This document shows positions 1-6,859 of a DNA stretch of 19,165 nt, one piece after another. A program made the translations under genes and the position numbers. Every line of letters begins with the position of its first letter. The first letter of the stretch is position 1. The DNA comes from Intestinibacter sp034113885 (GTDB taxonomy: Bacteria > Bacillota > Clostridia > Peptostreptococcales > Peptostreptococcaceae). The notes beneath the pieces were generated by a model, which saw only the letters and a list, made by a program, of their open reading frames with translations, did not search any database and was not told where the DNA came from. The DNA lies in assembly GCF_034113885.1 (NCBI RefSeq), contig NZ_JAXEWM010000105.1:1-19165 (forward strand), in the 5' to 3' direction.

Positions 1-1236
1 GAAAAAATACAAGCTTTCATAAAAAGACAGCCTAAAACATCAGGTAAATCTGTAATTGCTATTATACTTATACTATCTCTAATAGTATTCGGAGCAGGCA
101 TAATGGGAGATGCAATTGGCAAAGACAACGCCACAAAAACTAAAAGCGCTTACGATGGTGATAGCTTAGTCAAGGGTACTGTTGTTGGAGACATGATGCT
201 TGGAAGATCAATTATGAACAAGGGTTCAAAGAACGATTACAGCGGTATGTTTTCAGGAGTGTCTAGTTTATGGCAGGACTCTGACTATGTATCAGGAAAC
301 CTAGAATGTGTACTTCTAGATAATCCATCAGATTACGAAAAAAACGACAAGGAAATACACATAAATGCCGAGACAAAAACAGCCGATGTCCTAAAGGAAA
401 GTGGATTTACGCTTATAAATTTAGCAAACAACCACTTAGCCGACTTCTGTGCTGATGGGGTAGTAAATACTATAGACAAATTAGAAAAAACAGGTTTAGA
501 TTACGTAGGTGCTGGCAAAAATATAACAGAGGCTGGCAAGTACAATATCCAAGAAGTAAATGGAATAAAAATCGCTACAGTATCAGTCAGCGACATAATT
601 CCTAAAAACTTCTCAGCTACAGCAGGTAAGGCAGGTATTTTATCTACCAACACAATGAGATATTACCAAGCAGTCAGAGAGGCAGCAGAGGAAGCAGACT
701 TAGTCATAGCAAATATCCACTGGGGTGTCGAATATGGATTTGATCAAACTGAAAGACAAGAGCAATTGGGAAGAAACTTAATAAACTTTGGTGCTGATAT
801 AGTAATCGGTTCTCATCCACACGTGTTACAGCCTATAGAAAAGTACAATGATGGTATTATTTTCTATAGTATGGGGAACTTCGTGTTCGACCAAGGATGG
901 AGTAGAACAAAAGACAGCATAGTATTAAATTATTATTTAGATGAAGAAGGAAATTGCAGCTTTGAAATTGTTCCAGTTAGAATTAAAGATGGATATCCAA
1001 CTGTTACAACTAATTCTTACTTCAAAAAGAGAACATATAACACTCTAACTAAAAACTTGAGTGAAGGCGATTATGAAGTCGGGTCAGATACTTTACTTCT
1101 AAAAAATGCCGTAAAAGTCGATTTAAAAAGTAAGGACGATGCATCACAAAATACTTCAAACGATGCGACAAATACTATAGATAACACAGTAGATGGACAA
1201 GCTCAAGGCTACACAGAAAATGGCATCAATTATTAG
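1..1236 (+). CDS. capA: CapA/PgsA-family poly-gamma-glutamate synthesis protein, 5'-partial
   Basis: The reading frame is open from base 1 and has no ATG, GTG or TTG before 103, so the true start lies upstream and 411 residues are visible. The first 34 visible residues are a short basic stretch and then a hydrophobic segment (about residues 19-35), a signal-anchor that would place the rest outside the cell. The body shows the CapA metallophosphatase-like fold: GDMMLGRS near the start, NLANNHLADF, IGSHPHVLQPIE and YSMGNFVFDQ, the conserved Asn/His/Asp positions of the family. CapA/PgsA proteins take part in making or exporting poly-gamma-glutamate; the exact chemistry is not settled. The last 40 residues are a polar, low-complexity tail. 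The stop is followed after 26 bases by a gamma-glutamyltransferase, the same pairing seen in poly-glutamate loci. Synthetase genes (pgsB/pgsC type) would be expected upstream, outside the window. The family call is firm; the polymer is inferred. Confidence 0.9.
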   Translation, partial: EKIQAFIKRQPKTSGKSVIAIILILSLIVFGAGIMGDAIGKDNATKTKSAYDGDSLVKGTVVGDMMLGRSIMNKGSKNDYSGMFSGVSSLWQDSDYVSGNLECVLLDNPSDYEKNDKEIHINAETKTADVLKESGFTLINLANNHLADFCADGVVNTIDKLEKTGLDYVGAGKNITEAGKYNIQEVNGIKIATVSVSDIIPKNFSATAGKAGILSTNTMRYYQAVREAAEEADLVIANIHWGVEYGFDQTERQEQLGRNLINFGADIVIGSHPHVLQPIEKYNDGIIFYSMGNFVFDQGWSRTKDSIVLNYYLDEEGNCSFEIVPVRIKDGYPTVTTNSYFKKRTYNTLTKNLSEGDYEVGSDTLLLKNAVKVDLKSKDDASQNTSNDATNTIDNTVDGQAQGYTENGINY

Positions 1237-1249
1237 GAATAATTTTATT

Positions 1250-1253
1250 GGAG
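1250..1253 (+). promoter_or_regulatory. Ribosome binding site deciding the ggt start
   Basis: GGAG ends nine bases before ATG 1263. Using TTG 1248 as start would leave no usable site upstream (AATTTTAT), so ATG 1263 is preferred. Confidence 0.75.
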
Positions 1254-1262
1254 AATGATGTT

Positions 1263-2873
1263 ATGCAAAAAAATAGGAAAAAAAATAATAAGAAAAATGG
1301 AAATTTTGGACTAGTATTGGGCATAATAATAGTAGCATTGATTGTAGGTGCTATTTGTTATTTTAAATTTTTCAAGGGAAATAACAACGCAGATACTAAT
1401 GCCACTGTAGATAGTAGCCATTCATATGTAGTCAGCACATCTAATCAAGCTGCTACAGAAATAGGCGAAAAGGTTCTAGCAGAAGGCGGTAATGCAGTAG
1501 ACGCAGCCATTGCAGTTTCATATGCCTTAGGAGTTGCTCAGCCTTACGCATCAGGTATAGGCGGTGGAGGAGGTATGCTTATATACGATCCTTCAGGTGA
1601 CGAGTATAAATTTTACGATTACAAGGACTGTGCACCTTTCTCAAATGAAGAGAGACAAAGTGATGAAGGTGTACCAGGCTTTGTAGCAGGTATGGAAAAG
1701 ATTTCTGAGGACTATGGGACAACAGATTTATCTACTTTAATAGGATATTCTGTAGATTTAGCTAGAAATGGAGTAGAAGTCAACGAAGATACTGTCAAAG
1801 CCATGGATTCATTTTCAAGCCTGCTATCACAGGATGAGGACTACTTAAAGGATGGAAGCCTTCTAAAAGAAGGAGACACACTAGTTCAAAGCGAGCTAGC
1901 AGACACACTTGAAAATATCCAAAAAAATGGCGCAAAGGCATTTTACAGCGGTGAAATCGCAGAAAACATAGCAAAAGCAGGTTCTATGGATGCATCTGAC
2001 TTGTCAAAATACGAGGTAAAAATAAACGAACCAGTTTCTGGAGAATTTAATGGCTATAAAGTGGTTTCAGCTCCACCACCATTTTCAGGGACTCCACTTA
2101 TACAAATGCTTGAAATCATCGAAAAACAAAACAAATCTAAGGATATAAACGACGTAAATAATTACTTAGAGGTTTTAGATACAGCGACTACTTTATCAAA
2201 TTACGATAGAGGCAAAAAAATGTCTGACTTGGATTTCAATCCAGTAGACTACAACGAATTGACTACAGACGAATATATAACTAATTTACTAAAAGAAAAA
2301 GGTGTCACATATAGTGAAGACGACGAGAGCGAAAGTACTACACACTTTGTAATAGTAGACAAGGATGGAATGGTGGTTTCATGCACAAACACACTTGGTC
2401 ATTTCTACGGCTCTCAAAAGAAAGTAAATGGTTTTTATCTAAACAGTAGTTTAAAGAGCTTTGGAACAAAGGGAATCAACAAGTACGAGCCAGGCAAAAG
2501 ACCTAGAACTTACACTTGCCCTACTATAATCCAAAAAGGCGATGACTATATAATGGGTATAGGGACTCCAGGAGGAGTTAGAATCCTAAAAATGCTAGCA
2601 CCTATTTTAGTAGACAACTTATACTTTGGAAAAGATCTACAAGAATCAATAAACAAATCAAGGGTAATATTCTATGAACCTGGTGTATTGATGCTTGAAG
2701 ACGGCAGAGATGAGGACTACATTATAGATGTCAGTGAAAGTGGATATCCTTATGTAGATGTCAAAGATCAGCTTTACTTCGGAGCTGTCCAAGCAGGTGG
2801 AATTTCCGATGGACATTATTTCGGAGCATCTGACAATAGAAGACTTGGAAAATTATCTATAAGCGATAAATAA
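1263..2873 (+). CDS. ggt: Membrane-anchored gamma-glutamyltransferase (Ggt/CapD type)
   Basis: A 536-residue N-terminal-nucleophile hydrolase that transfers or hydrolyses gamma-glutamyl groups. I start it at ATG 1263 because GGAG at 1250-1253 sits nine bases upstream; a longer reading from TTG 1248 would place the start on top of that site. The N-terminus is very basic (Lys/Arg/Asn) and followed by one hydrophobic helix (about residues 16-36), so the enzyme is anchored with its catalytic part outside. The large-subunit motif GIGGGGGMLIY is present. The self-cleavage site is the double threonine before His-Phe (Thr359-Thr360), where Thr359 should become the N-terminal nucleophile of the small subunit. 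The oxyanion-type motif GTPGG lies further on. Length and anchor resemble capsule-processing CapD more than soluble Ggt. It lies 26 bases after capA with no promoter between, so it is probably in the same operon and ends it at a strong terminator. Roles in capsule anchoring, trimming or peptide hydrolysis cannot be told apart here. Confidence 0.92.
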   Translation: MQKNRKKNNKKNGNFGLVLGIIIVALIVGAICYFKFFKGNNNADTNATVDSSHSYVVSTSNQAATEIGEKVLAEGGNAVDAAIAVSYALGVAQPYASGIGGGGGMLIYDPSGDEYKFYDYKDCAPFSNEERQSDEGVPGFVAGMEKISEDYGTTDLSTLIGYSVDLARNGVEVNEDTVKAMDSFSSLLSQDEDYLKDGSLLKEGDTLVQSELADTLENIQKNGAKAFYSGEIAENIAKAGSMDASDLSKYEVKINEPVSGEFNGYKVVSAPPPFSGTPLIQMLEIIEKQNKSKDINDVNNYLEVLDTATTLSNYDRGKKMSDLDFNPVDYNELTTDEYITNLLKEKGVTYSEDDESESTTHFVIVDKDGMVVSCTNTLGHFYGSQKKVNGFYLNSSLKSFGTKGINKYEPGKRPRTYTCPTIIQKGDDYIMGIGTPGGVRILKMLAPILVDNLYFGKDLQESINKSRVIFYEPGVLMLEDGRDEDYIIDVSESGYPYVDVKDQLYFGAVQAGGISDGHYFGASDNRRLGKLSISDK

Positions 2874-2878
2874 AATTA

Positions 2879-2918
2879 AAACCGATACATGTAAATTTAA
2901 GTATGTATCGGTTTTTTT
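2879..2918 (+). terminator. Rho-independent terminator of capA-ggt
   Basis: Twelve-base perfect stem AAACCGATACAT / ATGTATCGGTTT with a 12-base loop, followed by a T run, starting six bases after the ggt stop. Confidence 0.93.
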
Positions 2919-3019
2919 ATCAAAAAATTGCAATTTAGACGATATAAAAAATATTAGCAATCACAAAAATACAGCAATTGCAACACTTTAAAAGCATTAA
3001 AAAAATAAATAAAAATCAC
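2919..3019. other. AT-rich intergenic stretch with two short palindromes
   Basis: No gene is visible. AAATTGCAATTT (2925-2936) and GCAATTGC (2974-2981) are perfect palindromes about 47 bases apart and could be protein-binding sites for the downstream small transcription unit, but such short AT-rich palindromes also arise by chance. Confidence 0.25.
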
Positions 3020-3050
3020 TTGAGATTCCACTAACTGGAAGTTGTATAAT
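3020..3050 (+). promoter_or_regulatory. Promoter-like sequence for a small transcript
   Basis: TTGAGA at 3020-3025 and a perfect TATAAT at 3045-3050. The 19-base spacer is longer than the usual 17, which weakens the call. There is no protein gene before the next terminator at 3133-3174. Confidence 0.45.
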
Positions 3051-3056
3051 ATAAAT

Positions 3057-3174
3057 AATTAAAAAAGCCCTTAATGAGGAATGCGTTTAGTGGCATAAAC
3101 GATATTTCCTTAAAATAAATTTACAATATTAAATCTCCAAATCTCCTACGACAGAAATTTGGAGATATTTTTTT
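3057..3174 (+). ncRNA. Candidate small structured RNA, about 118 nt
   Basis: This lies between the ggt terminator and a second plus-strand terminator, downstream of a TATAAT promoter. It holds a stacked hairpin: AGGAA (about 3076-3080) pairs with TTCCT, and inside it GTTTA-gtggca-TAAAC forms a second stem. It ends in the hairpin and T run at 3133-3174. The only ORF is 14 codons (ATG 3074) with no ribosome binding site. I do not recognise it as a known riboswitch class, and the next gene is on the opposite strand, so it would be a free-standing RNA. An antisense action on the 3' end of the lysR message is possible because the two units converge. Promoter, structure and terminator are seen in sequence; expression is inferred. 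Confidence 0.45.
3133..3174 (+). terminator. Terminator between small RNA candidate and lysR
   Basis: ATCTCCAAAT (3133-3142) pairs perfectly with ATTTGGAGAT (3157-3166), followed by ATTTTTTTT on the plus strand. On the minus strand the run after the hairpin is only TTAATATT, so it works best for plus-strand transcription although it abuts the lysR stop codon. Confidence 0.85.
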
Positions 3175-4096
3175 ACTCTAAAATCAATTTAGATGACAAT
3201 TCGCTGAGATTAAAGTTAGGAGACTTGTATTTCTTTAATATGTCCTTCAATAAAACAATAGAATCAGTTATATTCTTGTCCTTGTGGTAAACCAGGCTAA
3301 AATAGCGATTCCACTCATTTGTAGTGTTGAAAATCACATTCATCTTGTGATCAACTATATCCTTTTCCATTACACGCATCGGCATCAAAGCGAGACAGCC
3401 ATTGTTGATTACAGCATGTCTAATCGTGTCGGGAGAGCTCGATTCCCAGACGATTTTTACCTTTAAGTTGTGTAATTTTAAAAATTCATCTAGCAATTCT
3501 CTAGTACCGCTGCCTTTTTCTCTAACTACGAACTTTTGATTTTCTAAATCGCTTAAGTGGATCTCCTTTTTAGTTGATAGAGGGTGGTCTATACTACAGA
3601 CTAAAACCAAGTAATCGTCTATCATTGGTATACTTATTAGGTCGTGTGATTTAATTTTTCCTTCTACTATAGCGACATCTAGATTCGATTCGAGTAATTT
3701 TTTCTCTATTACGCTGGTATTATTTACATATGCAAATGTGTCTAAATTCGGGTTGTAATTCTCTAGATCGTTTAAAACATTAGATAACAAAATAGCGCCG
3801 ACTGTAAGGGAAGCCCCGATTCTAAGAGTCTCTCTCTTGTAGTTTTCCTTCATAGATTTCTCTAGATTGTCGTACTGAGATACTAAGTTTTTTGCTTGAA
3901 AAAGTAAATATTTACCAGCTTCAGTGATATAGAGCTTCTTAGAAAGTCGCTCAAATAATTTTACACCGTAGTGTTCTTCTAATTCTCTGATAGCCTGACT
4001 GACTGTAGGCTGAGAAATATAAAGTTTCTTAGCTGCGAGACTCATCTTTTTATTTTCTGCCACAGCTATAAAAATTCTCAAATGTCTTATAGTCAC
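3173..4096 (-). CDS. LysR-family transcriptional regulator (CysL-like position)
   Basis: A full-length LysR protein of 307 residues. Residues 1-60 are the winged helix-turn-helix (LAAKKLYISQPTVSQAIREL is the typical recognition stretch). Residues from about 88 onward form the two-lobed effector-binding domain, with the usual LDVAIVEG and GSGTRELLDEF elements. Translation starts at GTG 4096, preceded by AGGAGGGG at 4102-4109, five bases away. The gene is divergent from a sulfite-reductase-like siroheme protein, and LysR regulators of the CysL/CysB kind control sulfite and sulfur genes, so it most likely activates that neighbour and may repress itself through the shared intergenic region. The effector is unknown. 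Family membership is firm; the sulfur link rests on position and general resemblance. Confidence 0.93.
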   Translation of the reverse strand: MTIRHLRIFIAVAENKKMSLAAKKLYISQPTVSQAIRELEEHYGVKLFERLSKKLYITEAGKYLLFQAKNLVSQYDNLEKSMKENYKRETLRIGASLTVGAILLSNVLNDLENYNPNLDTFAYVNNTSVIEKKLLESNLDVAIVEGKIKSHDLISIPMIDDYLVLVCSIDHPLSTKKEIHLSDLENQKFVVREKGSGTRELLDEFLKLHNLKVKIVWESSSPDTIRHAVINNGCLALMPMRVMEKDIVDHKMNVIFNTTNEWNRYFSLVYHKDKNITDSIVLLKDILKKYKSPNFNLSELSSKLILE

Positions 4097-4194
4097 AAAA
4101 ACCCCTCCTGTTAGAAATTTCCAAAGAATATTTTAGTATAAATTGAATAATTAGCTTAGTTTTGGATAAAATACTATTAAATCCTCTAATTTAC

Positions 4195-4223
4195 GATAAA
4201 CGTTATCAATAGGTTTTACCTAT
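4195..4223. promoter_or_regulatory. Two adjacent inverted repeats, candidate LysR operator
   Basis: GATAA-ACG-TTATC (4195-4207) lies next to ATAGGT-TTT-ACCTAT (4209-4223). Both are perfect half-site pairs in the region between the lysR start and the divergent siroheme gene, where a LysR tetramer would be expected to bind. The second one contains the T-N11-A pattern typical of LysR sites. Confidence 0.5.
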
Positions 4224-4286
4224 AATAATGATAAGATAATATCACTTTTCAAATACATATTCAAGTGGTAAAATAGTTCTTGTAAG

Positions 4287-4296
4287 TGGTTAACCA
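4287..4296. promoter_or_regulatory. Perfect palindrome TGGTTAACCA
   Basis: A ten-base perfect palindrome just upstream of the likely promoter of the siroheme gene. It could be a proximal activator or repressor site; no known motif is recognised. Confidence 0.3.
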
Positions 4297-4300
4297 TAAT

Positions 4301-4329
4301 TTAGTAATTAATCCAATAAAGTCTATAAT
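4301..4329 (+). promoter_or_regulatory. Probable promoter of the siroheme/ferredoxin gene
   Basis: TATAAT at 4324-4329 with TTAGTA at 4301-4306 and a 17-base spacer. The poor -35 fits a promoter that needs an activator such as the divergent LysR protein. Confidence 0.5.
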
Positions 4330-4374
4330 AAATACGATTAATATAGATACAAATTTTGCAAGGGGGAATATAAA

Positions 4375-5313
4375 ATGTCAGCATTAACAGTAAGTCCAGA
4401 AGATGTAAAAAGAGTCAAAGCACTAGGTTTTTTAAATAACAAAGGAACTGATAATTTTTCAGGAAGAGTATTAACAGTAAATGGTAAAATAACAGCAGAA
4501 CAACATAAATGCATAGCAGAAGCAGCAGAATTATTTGGAAATGGAAACATAACTTTTACAACTCGTCTATCAGTAGAAGTTCAAGGTATACCATATGAAA
4601 AAATAGACGACTTCAGAAATTATGTTGCTAAAGCAGGTTTACAAACAGGTGGAACAGGAGCTAAGGTTCGTCCAGTAGTATCATGTAAAGGGACTACTTG
4701 TCAATACGGTCTATTAGATTCTTTTGCAATATCTGAAGAAATCCACAAGAGATTTTTCGAAGGATACAAAGATGTAGCTCTACCTCATAAATATAAAATA
4801 GCAGTTGGTGGATGTCCAAATAACTGTCTAAAACCAGACTTAAATGATGTAGGTATAATAGGACAATTAGTGCCAGCTCATGACCTTGAAAAATGTAAAG
4901 GATGTAAAAAATGTAAAATAGAACAAGCATGTCCAATGCACGCATGCAAAGTTGTAGACAAGAAAATAACTAGAGATGAAAGCATCTGCAACCACTGCGG
5001 CCGTTGTGTAGGAAAATGCCCATTCGATGTAGTTGATGGAAAAGTTAGAGGATTCAAAATCTACGTTGGTGGTAGATGGGGTAAAAAAATATCTATAGGT
5101 AAACCTCTAAATAAAGTATTTACAGACTTAGAAGAAGCTTTAAATGTTATAGAAAAGACTATCCTATTATTCAAAGATCAAGGAATAAAAGGTGAACGTT
5201 TTGAAGAAACTATAAATCGTATAGGATTTGAAAATGTTGAAAAACAATTATTATCTGATGATTTATTAAATAGAAAAGAAGAAATAATAAATAAAGAATT
5301 ATTGACTAAATAG
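4375..5313 (+). CDS. Sulfite-reductase-like siroheme protein with 2[4Fe-4S] ferredoxin domain (Dsr-LP/AsrC type)
   Basis: A 312-residue single-chain protein with three parts: an N-terminal nitrite/sulfite reductase ferredoxin-like half (about 10-90), a siroheme-4Fe4S site, and an inserted ferredoxin domain. The siroheme cluster ligands are Cys104 and Cys109 (C-x4-C) with Cys147 and Cys151 in GGCPNNC. The ferredoxin cysteines are Cys174/177/180 with Cys186 or Cys191, then Cys205/208/211/215 (CxxCxxCxxxCP). This matches small dissimilatory sulfite reductase-like proteins and the AsrC subunit of anaerobic sulfite reductase (usually about 330 residues). Six-electron reduction of sulfite to sulfide is the expected reaction, but some members of this group have no proven substrate. 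No AsrA/AsrB partners are present; it is followed directly by a terminator, so its electron donor must be encoded elsewhere. Start ATG has AGGGGGAA seven bases upstream. Family call firm, substrate inferred. Confidence 0.9.
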   Translation: MSALTVSPEDVKRVKALGFLNNKGTDNFSGRVLTVNGKITAEQHKCIAEAAELFGNGNITFTTRLSVEVQGIPYEKIDDFRNYVAKAGLQTGGTGAKVRPVVSCKGTTCQYGLLDSFAISEEIHKRFFEGYKDVALPHKYKIAVGGCPNNCLKPDLNDVGIIGQLVPAHDLEKCKGCKKCKIEQACPMHACKVVDKKITRDESICNHCGRCVGKCPFDVVDGKVRGFKIYVGGRWGKKISIGKPLNKVFTDLEEALNVIEKTILLFKDQGIKGERFEETINRIGFENVEKQLLSDDLLNRKEEIINKELLTK

Positions 5314-5325
5314 TATTTGAAATAT

Positions 5326-5375
5326 AAAACCTCTAAATGTAAATATAATAATTGGTTACATCTAGAGGTTTTATA
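5326..5375. terminator. Bidirectional terminator between convergent genes
   Basis: AAAACCTCT (5326-5334) pairs with AGAGGTTTT (5364-5372), and the stem continues after a two-base internal loop as ATGTAA/TTACAT. T-rich tails follow on both strands, serving the siroheme gene and the convergent nitroreductase gene. Confidence 0.85.
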
Positions 5376-5420
5376 ATATATTTAAGCTTCGATACAGTAA
5401 TTGCTACGTATTACTTTGTT

Positions 5421-6224
5421 TTAAAAATATTTATCAGGTATCCATGAAATTACATATTCGTAATCAGTTTTTATACCAGGATTTACTATTTTAAATCTAC
5501 CTTTAACTCTTTGTTCTTCCAAAACGCTATCGAAGTGACAAAGGGCGATACCCATGTCCATTTTGTTCATATCCTTTGTTTGAGTTGTGAAGAAGTGAAT
5601 TCCTTCATCGTTGTACACAACTCTCCAAGGTTGGCAATTTCTAGAAGATGGTGCAAGTCTTACTGCTTCTAGAGCATCGCCGTAGATTCCTGCTTGTTTT
5701 TTAGCCATAGGAGTATAAAAATCATTTCGGCTAAATAATTTACTAAAAGGTTCTCTCTTGTTATGATTGCTTCCAATTAAAAATCCTATAGGGCTTCTTC
5801 TCAAACCAGGATAACCAATAGGAGAAACAGCAGGCAAAATATATCCTTTTTTAAGATTAACAGCTTTTGCAAATTTACTCTTATTAAAAGTTCCTCCAAG
5901 CCAGACTGTACCAAGGTTTAGAGATGTACAGTATAGGATTACTTTCTCAAATGTATAGCCTAAAGCCTCAAGTGCAAAAGGTTTATCCTCGCAAGAAGCT
6001 ACTAAAAAGTAGTTAGGATTTTTGATCACACCGTAAGTGCCAAGTTTTTCCTTATGATAATTATTTGGTTTTAAAATTTGGATACAAACTTTTTTGTTAA
6101 ATGGGTTTGTAACATCATCAATGTAATTTTGAATTTTGTCTAAAACAGATGTTTCTATAGGTTCGTTGCTATAGGTTCTGATTGATTGCCTAGATTTTAT
6201 AAGTTGAAAAATTGATTGATTCAT
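5421..6224 (-). CDS. Nitroreductase-family protein (TM1586-type putative FMN oxidoreductase)
   Basis: 267 residues. The N-terminus has the nitroreductase signature KSRQSIRTY, whose arginines and serine bind the FMN phosphate. The second half carries LAPSSRNCQPWRVV, GIALCHFD and the C-terminal YVISW, which place it in the duplicated TM1586-like branch rather than in the classical NfsB group. Such proteins are assumed to be flavin-dependent reductases; the natural substrate is unknown. ATG 6224 has GGGGAGG at 6234-6240 upstream. It is a single-gene unit, convergent to the siroheme gene and sharing its terminator. A role in redox defence is possible but nothing in the sequence proves it. Confidence 0.85.
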   Translation of the reverse strand: MNQSIFQLIKSRQSIRTYSNEPIETSVLDKIQNYIDDVTNPFNKKVCIQILKPNNYHKEKLGTYGVIKNPNYFLVASCEDKPFALEALGYTFEKVILYCTSLNLGTVWLGGTFNKSKFAKAVNLKKGYILPAVSPIGYPGLRRSPIGFLIGSNHNKREPFSKLFSRNDFYTPMAKKQAGIYGDALEAVRLAPSSRNCQPWRVVYNDEGIHFFTTQTKDMNKMDMGIALCHFDSVLEEQRVKGRFKIVNPGIKTDYEYVISWIPDKYF

Positions 6225-6246
6225 CGTGTGTCCTCCCCTTTAAGTT

Positions 6247-6265
6247 CTATAATTAAATTATAGCA
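6247..6265 (-). promoter_or_regulatory. Extended -10 promoter of the nitroreductase gene overlapped by a 17-base palindrome
   Basis: On the minus strand TGCTATAAT (6265-6257) is an extended -10 element. It lies inside CTATAATT-A-AATTATAG (6247-6263), a perfect inverted repeat that could be a repressor site over the promoter. The -35 is poor, as is usual with extended -10 promoters. Confidence 0.5.
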
Positions 6266-6320
6266 TGAAAAAACAATTATTGAATAGAATGTCGTATGAT
6301 AAAATATCTAAATAGATTCG

Positions 6321-6349
6321 TTGCGTAACACAAATTAAAAATATAAAAT
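6321..6349 (+). promoter_or_regulatory. Possible promoter of the DUF1648-HAD operon
   Basis: TTGCGT (6321-6326), 17-base spacer, TAAAAT (6344-6349), about 30 bases before the GGGGAGGG ribosome binding site of the DUF1648 gene. Moderate match only. Confidence 0.4.
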
Positions 6350-6386
6350 ATAGTATAAGGTAAATTTTATTGGGGAGGGAAAAATC

Positions 6387-6842
6387 ATGTACAATATTTA
6401 TCAAAAAGTATTAGAAGCTATCACAGCTATATTAGTTTTGTGCCAAATCGTATATGTATCTGTTAGGTATTCAAAAATAGGGGATAAAATACCTACACAT
6501 TTTGATTTTGCAGGAAACCCAGACGGCTGGGGAAGTAAATCGACAATTTTCGTACTTTTAGGAGCCACTATATTTTTATATGTACTGCTGACTGTTTGCA
6601 TGTTTTTTCCAAAAATGTGGAACATCCCTGTAAAAGTCACAGATGAAAACAGAACGAGAATTTTCAGCTATGTCATAAACATGATTTTACTAACTAAACT
6701 ACTGATAGTAGGGTGTTTTTTCTATATGACAGTCTGCTCAATGGAGGGAATTCCTCTAGGAATTTGGTTCACAGTTTTCATGCTCGTGAGCGTTTTAGGA
6801 GTGACTTTTTATTATATAGCAAAAATGGTAATAAATAGATAA
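6387..6842 (+). CDS. DUF1648-domain membrane protein
   Basis: 151 residues with about four membrane helices (roughly 8-28, 52-73, 90-114 and 122-146). Between helices 1 and 2 it carries the DUF1648 signature, with IPTHFDFAGNPDGWGSKST as the diagnostic stretch. The domain occurs in SdpI-like immunity proteins and in many small Firmicute membrane proteins of unknown role; this protein has only the one domain and lacks the longer SdpI repeat, so a specific immunity role is not supported. Start ATG follows GGGGAGGG closely. It is 17 bases upstream of a HAD phosphatase gene with its own ribosome binding site and probably shares its transcript. Confidence 0.8.
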   Translation: MYNIYQKVLEAITAILVLCQIVYVSVRYSKIGDKIPTHFDFAGNPDGWGSKSTIFVLLGATIFLYVLLTVCMFFPKMWNIPVKVTDENRTRIFSYVINMILLTKLLIVGCFFYMTVCSMEGIPLGIWFTVFMLVSVLGVTFYYIAKMVINR

Positions 6843-6859
6843 AAATAAGGAGATTAAAT

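Noticed and set aside
103..105. ATG 103 as the start of the CapA-type protein
   Set aside because: The frame is open to base 1 and encodes a membrane anchor directly upstream; starting at 103 would remove it. The gene is 5'-partial.
3074..3118. 14-codon ORF in the small RNA candidate
   Set aside because: No ribosome binding site, and it is folded into the hairpin; not enough to call a peptide.
3057..3132. Riboswitch for a downstream gene
   Set aside because: The next downstream gene is on the opposite strand, and the terminator closes the unit; no known aptamer pattern was recognised.
6387..6842. SdpI-type immunity protein against a peptide toxin
   Set aside because: Only the DUF1648 part is present and no toxin operon is nearby.
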